The notes beneath the pieces are model-generated. The model did no database searches, was not told the origin of the DNA, and saw nothing but the letters and a program-made list of their open reading frames with translations. The translations under genes and the position numbers were made by a program. From positions 1 to 47,179 of the forward strand of contig CANHIS010000019.1 in NCBI GenBank assembly GCA_947460255.1: a stretch of DNA of 47,179 nucleotides. The letters are read 5' to 3'. The stretch comes from Bacteroidota bacterium (lineage in GTDB: Bacteria; Bacteroidota; Bacteroidia; M30B66). Below are positions 17,435 through 23,740 of the stretch, piece by piece; position 1 is the first letter of the stretch, and each line of letters opens with the position of its first letter.

Positions 17435-18180
17435 GAATTTCCAATTTTTAAAAAGTCGGCCGATTTTAAAGATGCTCCACCGATCAAACCTCCATCAATG
17501 TTATCTCTTTCAAACAACGATGCTGCATTTGTTGCATTGCAACTTCCTCCATACAACAAGCTGATTTCCTCGCCTGTTTCGTTTCCTAGCAATTCTCTCA
17601 AGAGGTTTCTGATAAATCCATGTGCCGATTCAGCTTGCTCTGGAGTTGCTGTAAGACCTGTTCCAATAGCCCAAACTGGTTCGTAAGCAATAACCAAATT
17701 TGCTGAAGTAAGTTGATCAATTCCTTTGAGCACGGCGCTTAACTGTGTCGTAAGCACATCTTCTAGTTTACCTGCCTCGCGTTCTGCCAAGGTTTCTCCA
17801 CAGCACAAAATGATTTGTAAATCTGCCGCCAAAGCTTGTTTGCATTTTTCGAGAATAACGGCATCTGTATCTTCAAACATTGCTCTTCTTTCGCTATGCC
17901 CAAGAATTACATATTCTACGCCTAATTCTTTTAACATGGATGCAGAAATTTCACCTGTAAAGGCTCCAGATGCAGTAGCTGCGCAGTTTTGAGCCCCCAC
18001 CGATATATTACTTTCGCGAAGAATCTCAGAAACTGCATGTATCCAAACAAACGGCGGACAAACCACTAATTTCGATGAAGTATCTTGGTGTGAGTTTTCT
18101 TTTAACGACTGCGCAAGTTGTTTGGCATCTTCAAGACTGGTGTTCATTTTCCAGTTTCCTGCTACGATTTTCTTTGGCAT
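17428..18180 (-). CDS. tpiA: Triosephosphate isomerase
   Basis: This 250-residue TIM-barrel enzyme interconverts dihydroxyacetone phosphate and glyceraldehyde 3-phosphate in glycolysis and gluconeogenesis. The catalytic residues are visible in context: Lys11 in AGNWKMN, the histidine in VILGHSERR, the glutamate in IAYEPVWAIGTG, and the phosphate-binding ends LLYGGSCNATNA and GGLIGGASL. Length is standard. It heads the tpiA-prmA pair and has a consensus -7 element 18 nt upstream. Confidence 0.98.
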   Translation of the reverse strand: MPKKIVAGNWKMNTSLEDAKQLAQSLKENSHQDTSSKLVVCPPFVWIHAVSEILRESNISVGAQNCAATASGAFTGEISASMLKELGVEYVILGHSERRAMFEDTDAVILEKCKQALAADLQIILCCGETLAEREAGKLEDVLTTQLSAVLKGIDQLTSANLVIAYEPVWAIGTGLTATPEQAESAHGFIRNLLRELLGNETGEEISLLYGGSCNATNAASLFERDNIDGGLIGGASLKSADFLKIGNSW

Positions 18181-18197
18181 ATTTTATAATTGATTGG

Positions 18198-18228
18198 CAA
18201 ATATAGACATTGACATCACCTATCTGAA
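18198..18228 (-). promoter_or_regulatory. Promoter of tpiA-prmA
   Basis: On the minus strand TATATTTG (plus positions 18198-18205) matches TAnnTTTG exactly. A TTC triplet (plus 18226-18228) lies 20 nt upstream in the -33 position, one base from TTG. The ATG at 18180 lies 17 nt after the -7 element, which leaves a very short leader. The promoter overlaps the 3' end of the gene at 18216. Confidence 0.6.
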
Positions 18229-18506
18229 CTGTACTTTAGATTCATTTCCTGCTTGCATAAAAACAGTTCTAACTTTACACCTATGATGCAATCATTTCTT
18301 TCCGCGGGCTGTTTCTTCCAATAGATGTATTGACCATCAGTGAGTAAAACGGCACCTTCCATGGCATCTGTTTCTGCCAAGTTGCTTTGAATAAGCAGTA
18401 AAGCCCATTGTTCGAATGTTGTACACTCTGCTGCACTGTCTATCATCTGCGCTTGCGCGAAACATGTTGCGAACATCAACCAAATGAGCATCACCTTAGC
18501 TTTCAT
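18216..18506 (-). CDS. Small exported protein of unknown function
   Basis: This 96-residue protein begins with a signal peptide (MKAKVMLIWLMFATCFAQAQ, cleavage after about 20). The mature part of about 76 residues holds three cysteines (AAECTTFEQW, NDCIIGVK, FLCKQEM) and a central TDGQYIYWKK block. I do not recognise a family. The signal peptide and the position upstream of tpiA on the same strand support a real gene. It may be a periplasmic protein with disulphides. Confidence 0.6.
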   Translation of the reverse strand: MKAKVMLIWLMFATCFAQAQMIDSAAECTTFEQWALLLIQSNLAETDAMEGAVLLTDGQYIYWKKQPAERNDCIIGVKLELFLCKQEMNLKYSSDR

Positions 18507-18605
18507 GCCTTCAAAATTCTGCTGTTGGCCAATTGGTTTTACGCGGTAGATTGAATTTCTTATGAACAGAGCTGTTGATGATTTTTTTACTTCTCCTATT
18601 GACTA

Positions 18606-18637
18606 TTCGCCTAAATTCGATTACGAGCTTATCTTTG
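18606..18637 (+). promoter_or_regulatory. Promoter abutting the dehydrogenase start codon
   Basis: TATCTTTG at 18630-18637 matches the TAnnTTTG element exactly, with a weak TTC at 18606-18608 in the -33 position (21-nt spacer). The ATG begins at 18642, only 4 nt after the element, so the mRNA would start at or within a base or two of the start codon. Confidence 0.5.
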
Positions 18638-18641
18638 CCCA

Positions 18642-19580
18642 ATGAAGGTTTTATTTGTTGATTCCGCGCATCCAATTCTGGATGAAACACTTGTTAAATA
18701 TGGTATTGAATGTGACCATTTGGAATTAGATCGAAATGCTGCAAAAGCAATATTGCATCAATACGACGGTGTGGTAATTCGCAGCAGATTCAAATTCGAT
18801 AAAGAAATGTTGGATGCTTCGAAACAATTAAAATGCATTGCTAGGGTAGGAGCTGGGATGGAAAATATCGACGTTCAATATGCAGAATCGCTTGGTATTT
18901 CTTGTTTGAATGCACCCGAAGGAAATCGAAATGCGGTTGCAGAACATGCCTTGGGAATGTTGCTTGGGTTGTTCAATAATTTAATTCGTGCCGACCGTGA
19001 AGTGCGAGAAGGAAAATGGTTGCGGGAAGAAAATCGGGGCTTCGAAATTGAAGGGAAAACTGTTGCAATTATTGGTCTTGGAAACAACGGTTCAGCATTC
19101 GCGAAAAAGTTAAAAGGTTTTGATTGTCGTGTGATAGCTTACGATCCATTTCTTGAATCAACCGAGATTGAAGGTGTTGAATTGTGCACGATGGATGAAG
19201 TTTTTAGGTATGCAGATATTGTTTCTTTGCATGTTCCGTTGAAAGATGACACCCATTTTTTGGTGAATAAAGAATGGATTGATCAGTTTCAAAAGCCCTT
19301 CTGGATAATCAATACAGCACGTGGGAAATGTCTGAAAACATCAGATTTAATTGATGCGATAAATTCAGGAAAAATAATTGGAGCAGCTTTGGATGTCTTG
19401 GAATTTGAAGCATTATCATTTGAAAAAGCTGATATAGCTCCTGCCGAATTTCAGTGGTTAATACAAAGCGATAAGGTGATTTTAAGTCCGCACATTGCTG
19501 GTTGGACGCACGAATCAAACACAAAACTGGCGAGAATCTTGGCTTCAAAAATTCTCGCCAGTTTAAATGTTCAAGTTTAA
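18642..19580 (+). CDS. D-isomer-specific 2-hydroxyacid dehydrogenase (phosphoglycerate dehydrogenase-like)
   Basis: This 312-residue NAD-dependent dehydrogenase has a split substrate domain (1-100 and 285-312) around a Rossmann domain. The nucleotide loop is VAIIGLGNNGSAFAKKL (about 145-161). The catalytic arginine block is IINTARGKCLKTSDLIDAI, the acidic residue follows in GAALDVLEFEAL, and the catalytic histidine is in ILSPHIAGWTHES. The early block RSRFKFDKEMLDASKQLKCIARVGAGMENID is typical of 3-phosphoglycerate dehydrogenase, the first step of serine synthesis. The ACT regulatory domain is absent. Substrate is therefore probable, not proven; other 2-oxoacid reductases share these motifs. 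The last 57 nt of the gene encode a perfect stem-loop, annotated separately. Confidence 0.88.
   Translation: MKVLFVDSAHPILDETLVKYGIECDHLELDRNAAKAILHQYDGVVIRSRFKFDKEMLDASKQLKCIARVGAGMENIDVQYAESLGISCLNAPEGNRNAVAEHALGMLLGLFNNLIRADREVREGKWLREENRGFEIEGKTVAIIGLGNNGSAFAKKLKGFDCRVIAYDPFLESTEIEGVELCTMDEVFRYADIVSLHVPLKDDTHFLVNKEWIDQFQKPFWIINTARGKCLKTSDLIDAINSGKIIGAALDVLEFEALSFEKADIAPAEFQWLIQSDKVILSPHIAGWTHESNTKLARILASKILASLNVQV
19524..19564. repeat. Perfect 14-bp stem-loop inside the dehydrogenase 3' end
   Basis: AAACTGGCGAGAAT (19524-19537) is an exact inverted match to ATTCTCGCCAGTTT (19551-19564), with a 13-nt loop. Both arms lie inside the coding sequence, which ends at 19580, and encode the similar peptides KLARIL and KILASL. 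The neighbouring gene converges from the right, 11 nt beyond the stop, so this hairpin may serve as a shared transcription end or mRNA-protecting structure placed within coding sequence. No long T tract follows. Confidence 0.7.
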
Positions 19581-19591
19581 TTCTATCCGTT

Positions 19592-19801
19592 TTATTGTTG
19601 CTTTGTTGGGCATGTGCTCATACCGAATATGCTATAAAGCGGACAAAAACTGATCATGCTTGTTGCTAAAAATATCCCACCAAGAATTACAAGCACAATT
19701 CCTAAAACTCCTTTAACTGTTCCGGTAAAAAATAGTGTTGCAAATACTGCTGCTAAAATGATTCTTACAATTTTATCAGTGCTTCCCATGTTCTTTTTCA
19801 T
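19592..19801 (-). CDS. DUF2892 (YgaP-type) inner-membrane protein
   Basis: This 69-residue protein matches the DUF2892 family. It begins MKKNMGSTDKIVRIILAA, has two hydrophobic helices (about 11-28 and 30-50) with a Gly turn (GTVKGVLGIVLVILGG), and closes with the typical CPLYSIFGMSTCP segment. The YgaP relative fuses this unit to a rhodanese domain, but there is no rhodanese here. The stop lies 11 nt from the convergent dehydrogenase stop. Upstream on the same strand are a 30-codon membrane ORF, a Crp/Fnr regulator and a flavoprotein, so a four-gene operon is likely. Confidence 0.9.
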   Translation of the reverse strand: MKKNMGSTDKIVRIILAAVFATLFFTGTVKGVLGIVLVILGGIFLATSMISFCPLYSIFGMSTCPTKQQ

Positions 19802-19812
19802 CGTGTTTTGAT

Positions 19813-19905
19813 TTAGGTAAATGATTCAATAATTAGAGCCAATAAAGTTGCAAAGAGAATGCATGAGGTGCAGATCAAAACAAACCTGAAGGCTTTCGAT
19901 TTCAT
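19813..19905 (-). CDS. Tiny single-helix membrane protein (30 residues)
   Basis: The frame reads M-K-S-K-A-F-R-F, then a hydrophobic run (VLICTSCILFATLLALII) and ESFT before TAA. That is a positively charged N-terminus and one membrane helix, the usual shape of a bacterial mini membrane protein. It ends 11 nt before the DUF2892 start and begins 57 nt after the Crp/Fnr stop, filling most of an otherwise empty gap on the same strand. A chance ORF cannot be excluded at this length. Confidence 0.45.
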   Translation of the reverse strand: MKSKAFRFVLICTSCILFATLLALIIESFT

Positions 19906-19962
19906 GCTTCAAAACTAAACTTCAAATTTTCACTTTGCAGTAACATTTGTCACCAAGACCAT

Positions 19963-20595
19963 TTATGGAAGATAAATCTTACCAGATTCTTGTCGAACGC
20001 GCCCTTCATTTTCGAGTTTTTTGATCACTCTGCTAATTACTTCTCTTGCGGTTCCGAGCTCTGTGGCAATTTGACGGTGCGAGATTTCTAAAGGATTTTT
20101 CCCAGTTAATTCGCTTCTTTCTACCAAAAATGCTTCCAAGCGTTTGTCTAATTTGTCGTGTATTAAATGATGAATTGTATCTAGTAATTCGCTATACCGC
20201 TGATTGTATTGCCTGAAAAACAAGGCGCTCATTTGTGGATCTGAAAGCCCCAGTTTTACAGCTTTTTCTATTGGAATTAAAAGCAGTTTCGAGTCGGCTT
20301 CTGCTCGGGCAAACACTTCACTAGCTTTTTGATTCATGCCAGATGAAAAGCTCATTACGCAACTTTCAGATGGTCGTATATAATACAAGAGCAAGTCGCG
20401 GTCCTCGTATTGCGTGCAAACTTTCAAAAGGCCTTCTAACACTATTGGGATCACTTTTACATATTGGCCTACTCGGAGAATTTCCGTTTGATCAGGAATT
20501 TCAATTATAGAACTTGCTTCCAACAATTCTTCAAGAACAAGTTTTCCTAAGTTTCTTAAACTTTCAGGCAGATCATGTGGAAGTATTTCAGCCAT
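19963..20595 (-). CDS. Crp/Fnr family transcriptional regulator
   Basis: The frame is open from 20697, but MAEILPHDLPESLRNLGKL (ATG at 20593-20595, 210 residues) is the natural start. The longer version would be encoded within the end of the upstream flavoprotein gene. The protein has a cyclic-nucleotide-binding-like beta-roll (about 15-120), a dimer helix (about 125-145) and a C-terminal winged helix with the recognition block ISHRQIATELGTAREVISRVIKKLENEG. No cysteine cluster for an FNR-type iron-sulphur centre is seen, so redox sensing by that route is unlikely. It overlaps the flavoprotein stop by 8 nt and precedes the mini membrane and DUF2892 genes. It may control this operon; the effector is unknown. 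Confidence 0.92.
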   Translation of the reverse strand: MAEILPHDLPESLRNLGKLVLEELLEASSIIEIPDQTEILRVGQYVKVIPIVLEGLLKVCTQYEDRDLLLYYIRPSESCVMSFSSGMNQKASEVFARAEADSKLLLIPIEKAVKLGLSDPQMSALFFRQYNQRYSELLDTIHHLIHDKLDKRLEAFLVERSELTGKNPLEISHRQIATELGTAREVISRVIKKLENEGRVRQESGKIYLP

Positions 20596-21835
20596 TAAAT
20601 TTCTTCGTGTTAAACTGTTTCGCAATGCTTTTTCCAGCAATCCAGCCGCTCGACCAAGCTTGTTGGAAATTAAATCCACCGGTGATTCCATCTGCATCCA
20701 TTACTTCACCGGCAAAAAATAATCCTTCCATTTTTTTCGACATGCAGGTTTGTGGATCTATTTCATCCAACGATACACCGCCAGCAGTAACGAATTCTTC
20801 TTTGAAGGTGGTTTTGCCCGAAACCGAGTAAACATCTGAAGTGATAATTTCTGCCAATCGTCTCAGTGCGGCATTTTTCTGCTCAATCCAAATTGTGTCG
20901 GAATCTAAGCCTGCTCTTTCGAGTAAGTATTCCCACAACCGTTGTGGGATTCCATCAAATATTTTCTGCCCTATTTTCTTTTTCGAATTGTAATCCTTCT
21001 GTTGAAGCAGAAATTCGGCAACTTCTTCTTGATTGAGATCTGGTAGCCAATTAATGCGCGGTTGAAATTTGTACTGCTGCTCGGCAAGAACTTTTGCGCC
21101 CCAAGCTGAGCATCGCAATACTGCAGGACCACTAAAGCCCCAATGCGTAATCAATAATGGTCCCGTTTCTTGAAGCTTCGTTTTGTCGATTTTTACCCGT
21201 ACTTCAGATGCCACACCCATCAAATTTTTCATTGGATGATCGGGTACGTTAAAAGTAAACAAGCTCGGCACTGGATCTGAAATCTGAAGACCCAAATCGC
21301 GAATCCAATTGTAATCCTTCGCATGTTGATGTCCACCAGTTGCAAGAACCAGATAATTCGTCGTGATTGTTCCTTCGGCTGTTGTTAATGTAAATCCTTC
21401 GTTTTCTTTAACAATCGATTGAACTCCTGTTTGGAGCTTTATTTGAATCTTGAGTTTTTCTGCTGCATCCATCAAGCAATCCACGATGCTCGCCGAGTCG
21501 TTGCTGATTGGAAACATTCTTCCATCTGGCTCTGCATGCAATTTCACACCGCGATCGGCAAACCATTGAACGGTATTTTCTTGATTAAACTGATGTAATA
21601 GCTTGTAAATGAACTTCTCACCGCGCGGATAAGACTTCGAAAAAGCCTTTAACTGATCTTGTGCATTGGTCACATTGCATCTTCCTCCACCCGAAACTCT
21701 CACTTTACTTAAGAGTTTTCCGGTTTTCTCCAACAAGCCGATTTTCATCGTTGATGCATTTTCTGCTGCCGAGATTGCCGAAAAGAAGCCAGCTGCTCCT
21801 CCGCCAATCACCAATAAGTCGTAATCGTATTTCAA
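20588..21835 (-). CDS. HI0933/BaiN-type flavoprotein, NAD(P)/FAD-dependent oxidoreductase
   Basis: This 415-residue protein belongs to the HI0933-like (YhiN/BaiN) family. The FAD-binding dinucleotide loop is at the N-terminus (LLVIGGGAAGFFSAISAAE, about 6-24). The family signature GLLEKTGKLLSKVRVSGGGRCNVTNA follows at about 33-58, and the C-terminal FAD contact is FFAGEVMDADGITGGFNFQQAWSSGWIAG (about 371-399). Length is normal. Substrates of the family are poorly known; the name BaiN comes from gut bacteria that reduce bile acids, and such a role is not implied here. It is the first gene of the presumed operon with the Crp/Fnr regulator. Confidence 0.93.
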   Translation of the reverse strand: MKYDYDLLVIGGGAAGFFSAISAAENASTMKIGLLEKTGKLLSKVRVSGGGRCNVTNAQDQLKAFSKSYPRGEKFIYKLLHQFNQENTVQWFADRGVKLHAEPDGRMFPISNDSASIVDCLMDAAEKLKIQIKLQTGVQSIVKENEGFTLTTAEGTITTNYLVLATGGHQHAKDYNWIRDLGLQISDPVPSLFTFNVPDHPMKNLMGVASEVRVKIDKTKLQETGPLLITHWGFSGPAVLRCSAWGAKVLAEQQYKFQPRINWLPDLNQEEVAEFLLQQKDYNSKKKIGQKIFDGIPQRLWEYLLERAGLDSDTIWIEQKNAALRRLAEIITSDVYSVSGKTTFKEEFVTAGGVSLDEIDPQTCMSKKMEGLFFAGEVMDADGITGGFNFQQAWSSGWIAGKSIAKQFNTKKFNG

Positions 21836-21884
21836 TGTTTTACAGTATGTTGTAAGTTTTTTAGCTCAATTTATCGCATCAAGG

Positions 21885-21998
21885 TTGACATTCTCAATTG
21901 GCTTGTGTAATTTTAGAACGTTTTCATTGTTTTTTGTTTCCCCAACAAACAATTTTATTCAAACTCCCGGTTTTCCCCGCCGGGAGTTTCTTTTTTTT
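21885..21998 (+). ncRNA. Candidate small RNA: promoter plus terminator without a gene
   Basis: A promoter-like pair, TTG at 21885-21887 and TAATTTTA at 21908-21915 (one base from TAnnTTTG, 20-nt spacer), is followed about 45 nt later by a strong rightward terminator at 21961-21998. No rightward gene lies in between or upstream, because the flavoprotein gene is leftward. sucD has its own exact -7 element after the terminator. A transcript of roughly 80 nt, from about 21919 to 21998, is predicted. An attenuated sucD leader is the alternative. Confidence 0.4.
21961..21998 (+). terminator. Strong intrinsic terminator with no upstream gene
   Basis: AAACTCCCGG (21961-21970) is a perfect inverted match to CCGGGAGTTT (21980-21989), with a 9-nt loop, followed by C and eight T's. 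The T run on one side only makes it directional: it stops rightward transcription, yet no rightward gene ends here. Confidence 0.85.
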
Positions 21999-22049
21999 CG
22001 TTGCAAAGAATTATTCACATCGATCTGGATAATTTTCCAAAGAAAGAAC

Positions 22050-22080
22050 TTTCTAAGGCTCTTATTTTTCATTACGTTTG
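22050..22080 (+). promoter_or_regulatory. Promoter of sucD
   Basis: TACGTTTG at 22073-22080 matches TAnnTTTG exactly, with TTTC at 22050-22053 in the -33 position. The sucD ATG lies 24 nt after the element. This promoter is downstream of the terminator at 21961-21998, so sucD does not need read-through from it. Confidence 0.55.
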
Positions 22081-22104
22081 CGCCCTGAAATCGATATCCT
22101 ATCC

Positions 22105-22977
22105 ATGAGCGTACTGGTTAACAAAAACAGCAAAATTATTGTCCAGGGTTTTACTGGCAGCGAAGGCACTTTCCACGCAGGTCAAATGATCGACTACGGA
22201 ACACAGCTTGTAGGCGGTGTAACTCCTGGTAAAGGTGGTACAACTCACCTCGACCGTCCAGTTTTTAACACCGTGGCTGATGCCGTTAAAACCACCGGAG
22301 CCGATGTTTCAATCATTTTCGTGCCTCCTGCATTTGCAGCTGATGCGATCATGGAAGCAGCCGACGCTGGAATCAAAGTGATCGTTTGCATCACCGAAGG
22401 AATTCCGGTTGCCGACATGGTAAACGTGAAGGAATATTTATCGAGCCGCGCCTCAACACTTATCGGACCTAACTGTCCGGGAGTTATCACTCCAGAAGAA
22501 GCAAAAGTTGGAATCATGCCTGGTTTTGTTTTCCGCAAGGGAAAAATTGGCATCGTATCAAAATCTGGAACCCTTACCTACGAAGCTGCTGATCAGGTAG
22601 TTAAAGCTGGCATGGGAATCTCCACTGCCATCGGAATCGGAGGCGATCCAATCATCGGTACAACAACGTTGGAAGCAGTTAAGCTTCTCATGGCAGATGA
22701 TGAAACAGATGGAATTGTTATGATCGGTGAAATCGGTGGAAACCTTGAAGCACTTGCATCTGAATGGATCAAAGAAAACGGAACCAAGCCAGTAGTTGGT
22801 TTCATCGCTGGTAAAACAGCGCCTGCAGGACGCAGAATGGGTCACGCTGGTGCTATCGTTGGCGGTGCCGATGATACTGCCGAAGCCAAAATGGCCATCA
22901 TGCGTAAGTGTGGAATTCACGTGGTTGACTCTCCAGCACAAATCGGTCAGAAAATGGCCGAAGTTATGAGCAAGTAA
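22105..22977 (+). CDS. sucD: Succinyl-CoA synthetase (succinate-CoA ligase), alpha subunit
   Basis: This 290-residue subunit catalyses, with SucC, the substrate-level phosphorylation step of the TCA cycle. [21 protein letters not shown] (ATG at 22105) is the standard N-terminus; a TTG nine codons earlier is in frame but overlaps the promoter. Visible are the CoA-binding Rossmann part ([20 protein letters not shown]), the block [12 protein letters not shown], and the phosphohistidine loop [21 protein letters not shown], whose histidine carries the phosphate. sucC is not in the window, which is common in Bacteroidota, where the two subunits are often encoded apart. A terminator follows. Confidence 0.97.
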   Translation: MSVLVNKNSKIIVQGFTGSEGTFHAGQMIDYGTQLVGGVTPGKGGTTHLDRPVFNTVADAVKTTGADVSIIFVPPAFAADAIMEAADAGIKVIVCITEGIPVADMVNVKEYLSSRASTLIGPNCPGVITPEEAKVGIMPGFVFRKGKIGIVSKSGTLTYEAADQVVKAGMGISTAIGIGGDPIIGTTTLEAVKLLMADDETDGIVMIGEIGGNLEALASEWIKENGTKPVVGFIAGKTAPAGRRMGHAGAIVGGADDTAEAKMAIMRKCGIHVVDSPAQIGQKMAEVMSK

Positions 22978-22997
22978 TCTTAGTCTGAAAATACTCT

Positions 22998-23021
22998 AAA
23001 GCCCGTTCAGTCGGGCTTTTT
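22998..23021 (+). terminator. Intrinsic terminator of sucD
   Basis: AAAGCCCG (22998-23005) pairs perfectly with CGGGCTTT (23012-23019) around a 6-nt loop, and T's continue. It is 20 nt past the sucD stop. Confidence 0.88.
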
Positions 23022-23121
23022 GCTTTCTAATAAACTATTTTTTGTAGCATAAGTCAACTATGGCACGATTGCAGTAAAGGCAAAAAATGAAAGCTGCAAA
23101 GCCTCTTAATTTTATCAACGC

Positions 23122-23628
23122 ATGAAAACTTACTTATTTCTAATCAGTCTTTTCGCTTGTCAATTGGCATTTGCACAACCCGACATCGACAATACAGAAG
23201 TTTTTGAAGACGAAATTCACATGGTGCACTTCTTGAAAATTGAAGTGATTGATAGCGTAGAATCAATGTCGTCGTACAACGATGAGGAATTTGTCCCAGA
23301 ACCAATCTTCATTCCGAAGGATCATTCTCCAGTGAAACTGCCGCTTTCAAAAGTGAAGAAGTACGATAAGATCTATACATCCGATAAAAATTTTAACATC
23401 ATCTACTTGGAAGTGGATCCAACTCAAGCTGTAAAGCAGGTGAGGGTTCTAAATACAACTGGTTATGAAGTAATGTGTTACAAGCAAATTGAAGAAGTAA
23501 GCGGATTGTTAAAGCTCGACATTACAGGTTTGCCTGCAGGCAGATTTCAATTCATCCTCGACGGATCGTATTCGGTTTCTCGGCAATTAAGTGTTACTAA
23601 AGATTGTGAGGTTGCTCAAATTAGATAA
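23122..23628 (+). CDS. Small exported protein consisting mostly of a T9SS-like C-terminal domain
   Basis: This 168-residue protein has a clear signal peptide (MKTYLFLISLFACQLAFAQ). A short acidic segment (about 20-85, rich in Asp, Glu and Pro) follows. The end, about 92-163, follows the strand order of a T9SS sorting domain: NIIYLEVDPTQAVKQVRVLNTTGYEV, then LLKLDITGLPAGRFQFIL, then YSVSRQLSV. There is no recognisable cargo domain, so the protein is close to a free-standing sorting-type domain. The C-terminus carries an extra TKDCEVAQIR, whereas true sorting domains normally end in a lysine- or arginine-rich strand. Function unknown. It is monocistronic, with a terminator on each side. Confidence 0.75.
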   Translation: MKTYLFLISLFACQLAFAQPDIDNTEVFEDEIHMVHFLKIEVIDSVESMSSYNDEEFVPEPIFIPKDHSPVKLPLSKVKKYDKIYTSDKNFNIIYLEVDPTQAVKQVRVLNTTGYEVMCYKQIEEVSGLLKLDITGLPAGRFQFILDGSYSVSRQLSVTKDCEVAQIR

Positions 23629-23654
23629 GACAACATCTCAAATACATTACTTTT

Positions 23655-23684
23655 GGGAGCCTCAGCAATGATGCTCCCTTTTTT
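23655..23684 (+). terminator. Intrinsic terminator of the small T9SS-like gene
   Basis: GGGAGC (23655-23660) pairs with GCTCCC (23673-23678) and six T's follow. An inner TCA/TGA pairing extends the stem with one mismatch. It lies 27 nt past the stop codon. Confidence 0.88.
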
Positions 23685-23740
23685 CATTCATGCTAAATCC
23701 ATTTGCGGCTTTTAGCTTTTCTTTGCGCTTTTAAATTATC

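Noticed and set aside
20596-20697. Longer N-terminus for the Crp/Fnr regulator
   Set aside because: It would lie wholly inside the flavoprotein gene in another frame, and the family begins at the MAEILPHDL region.
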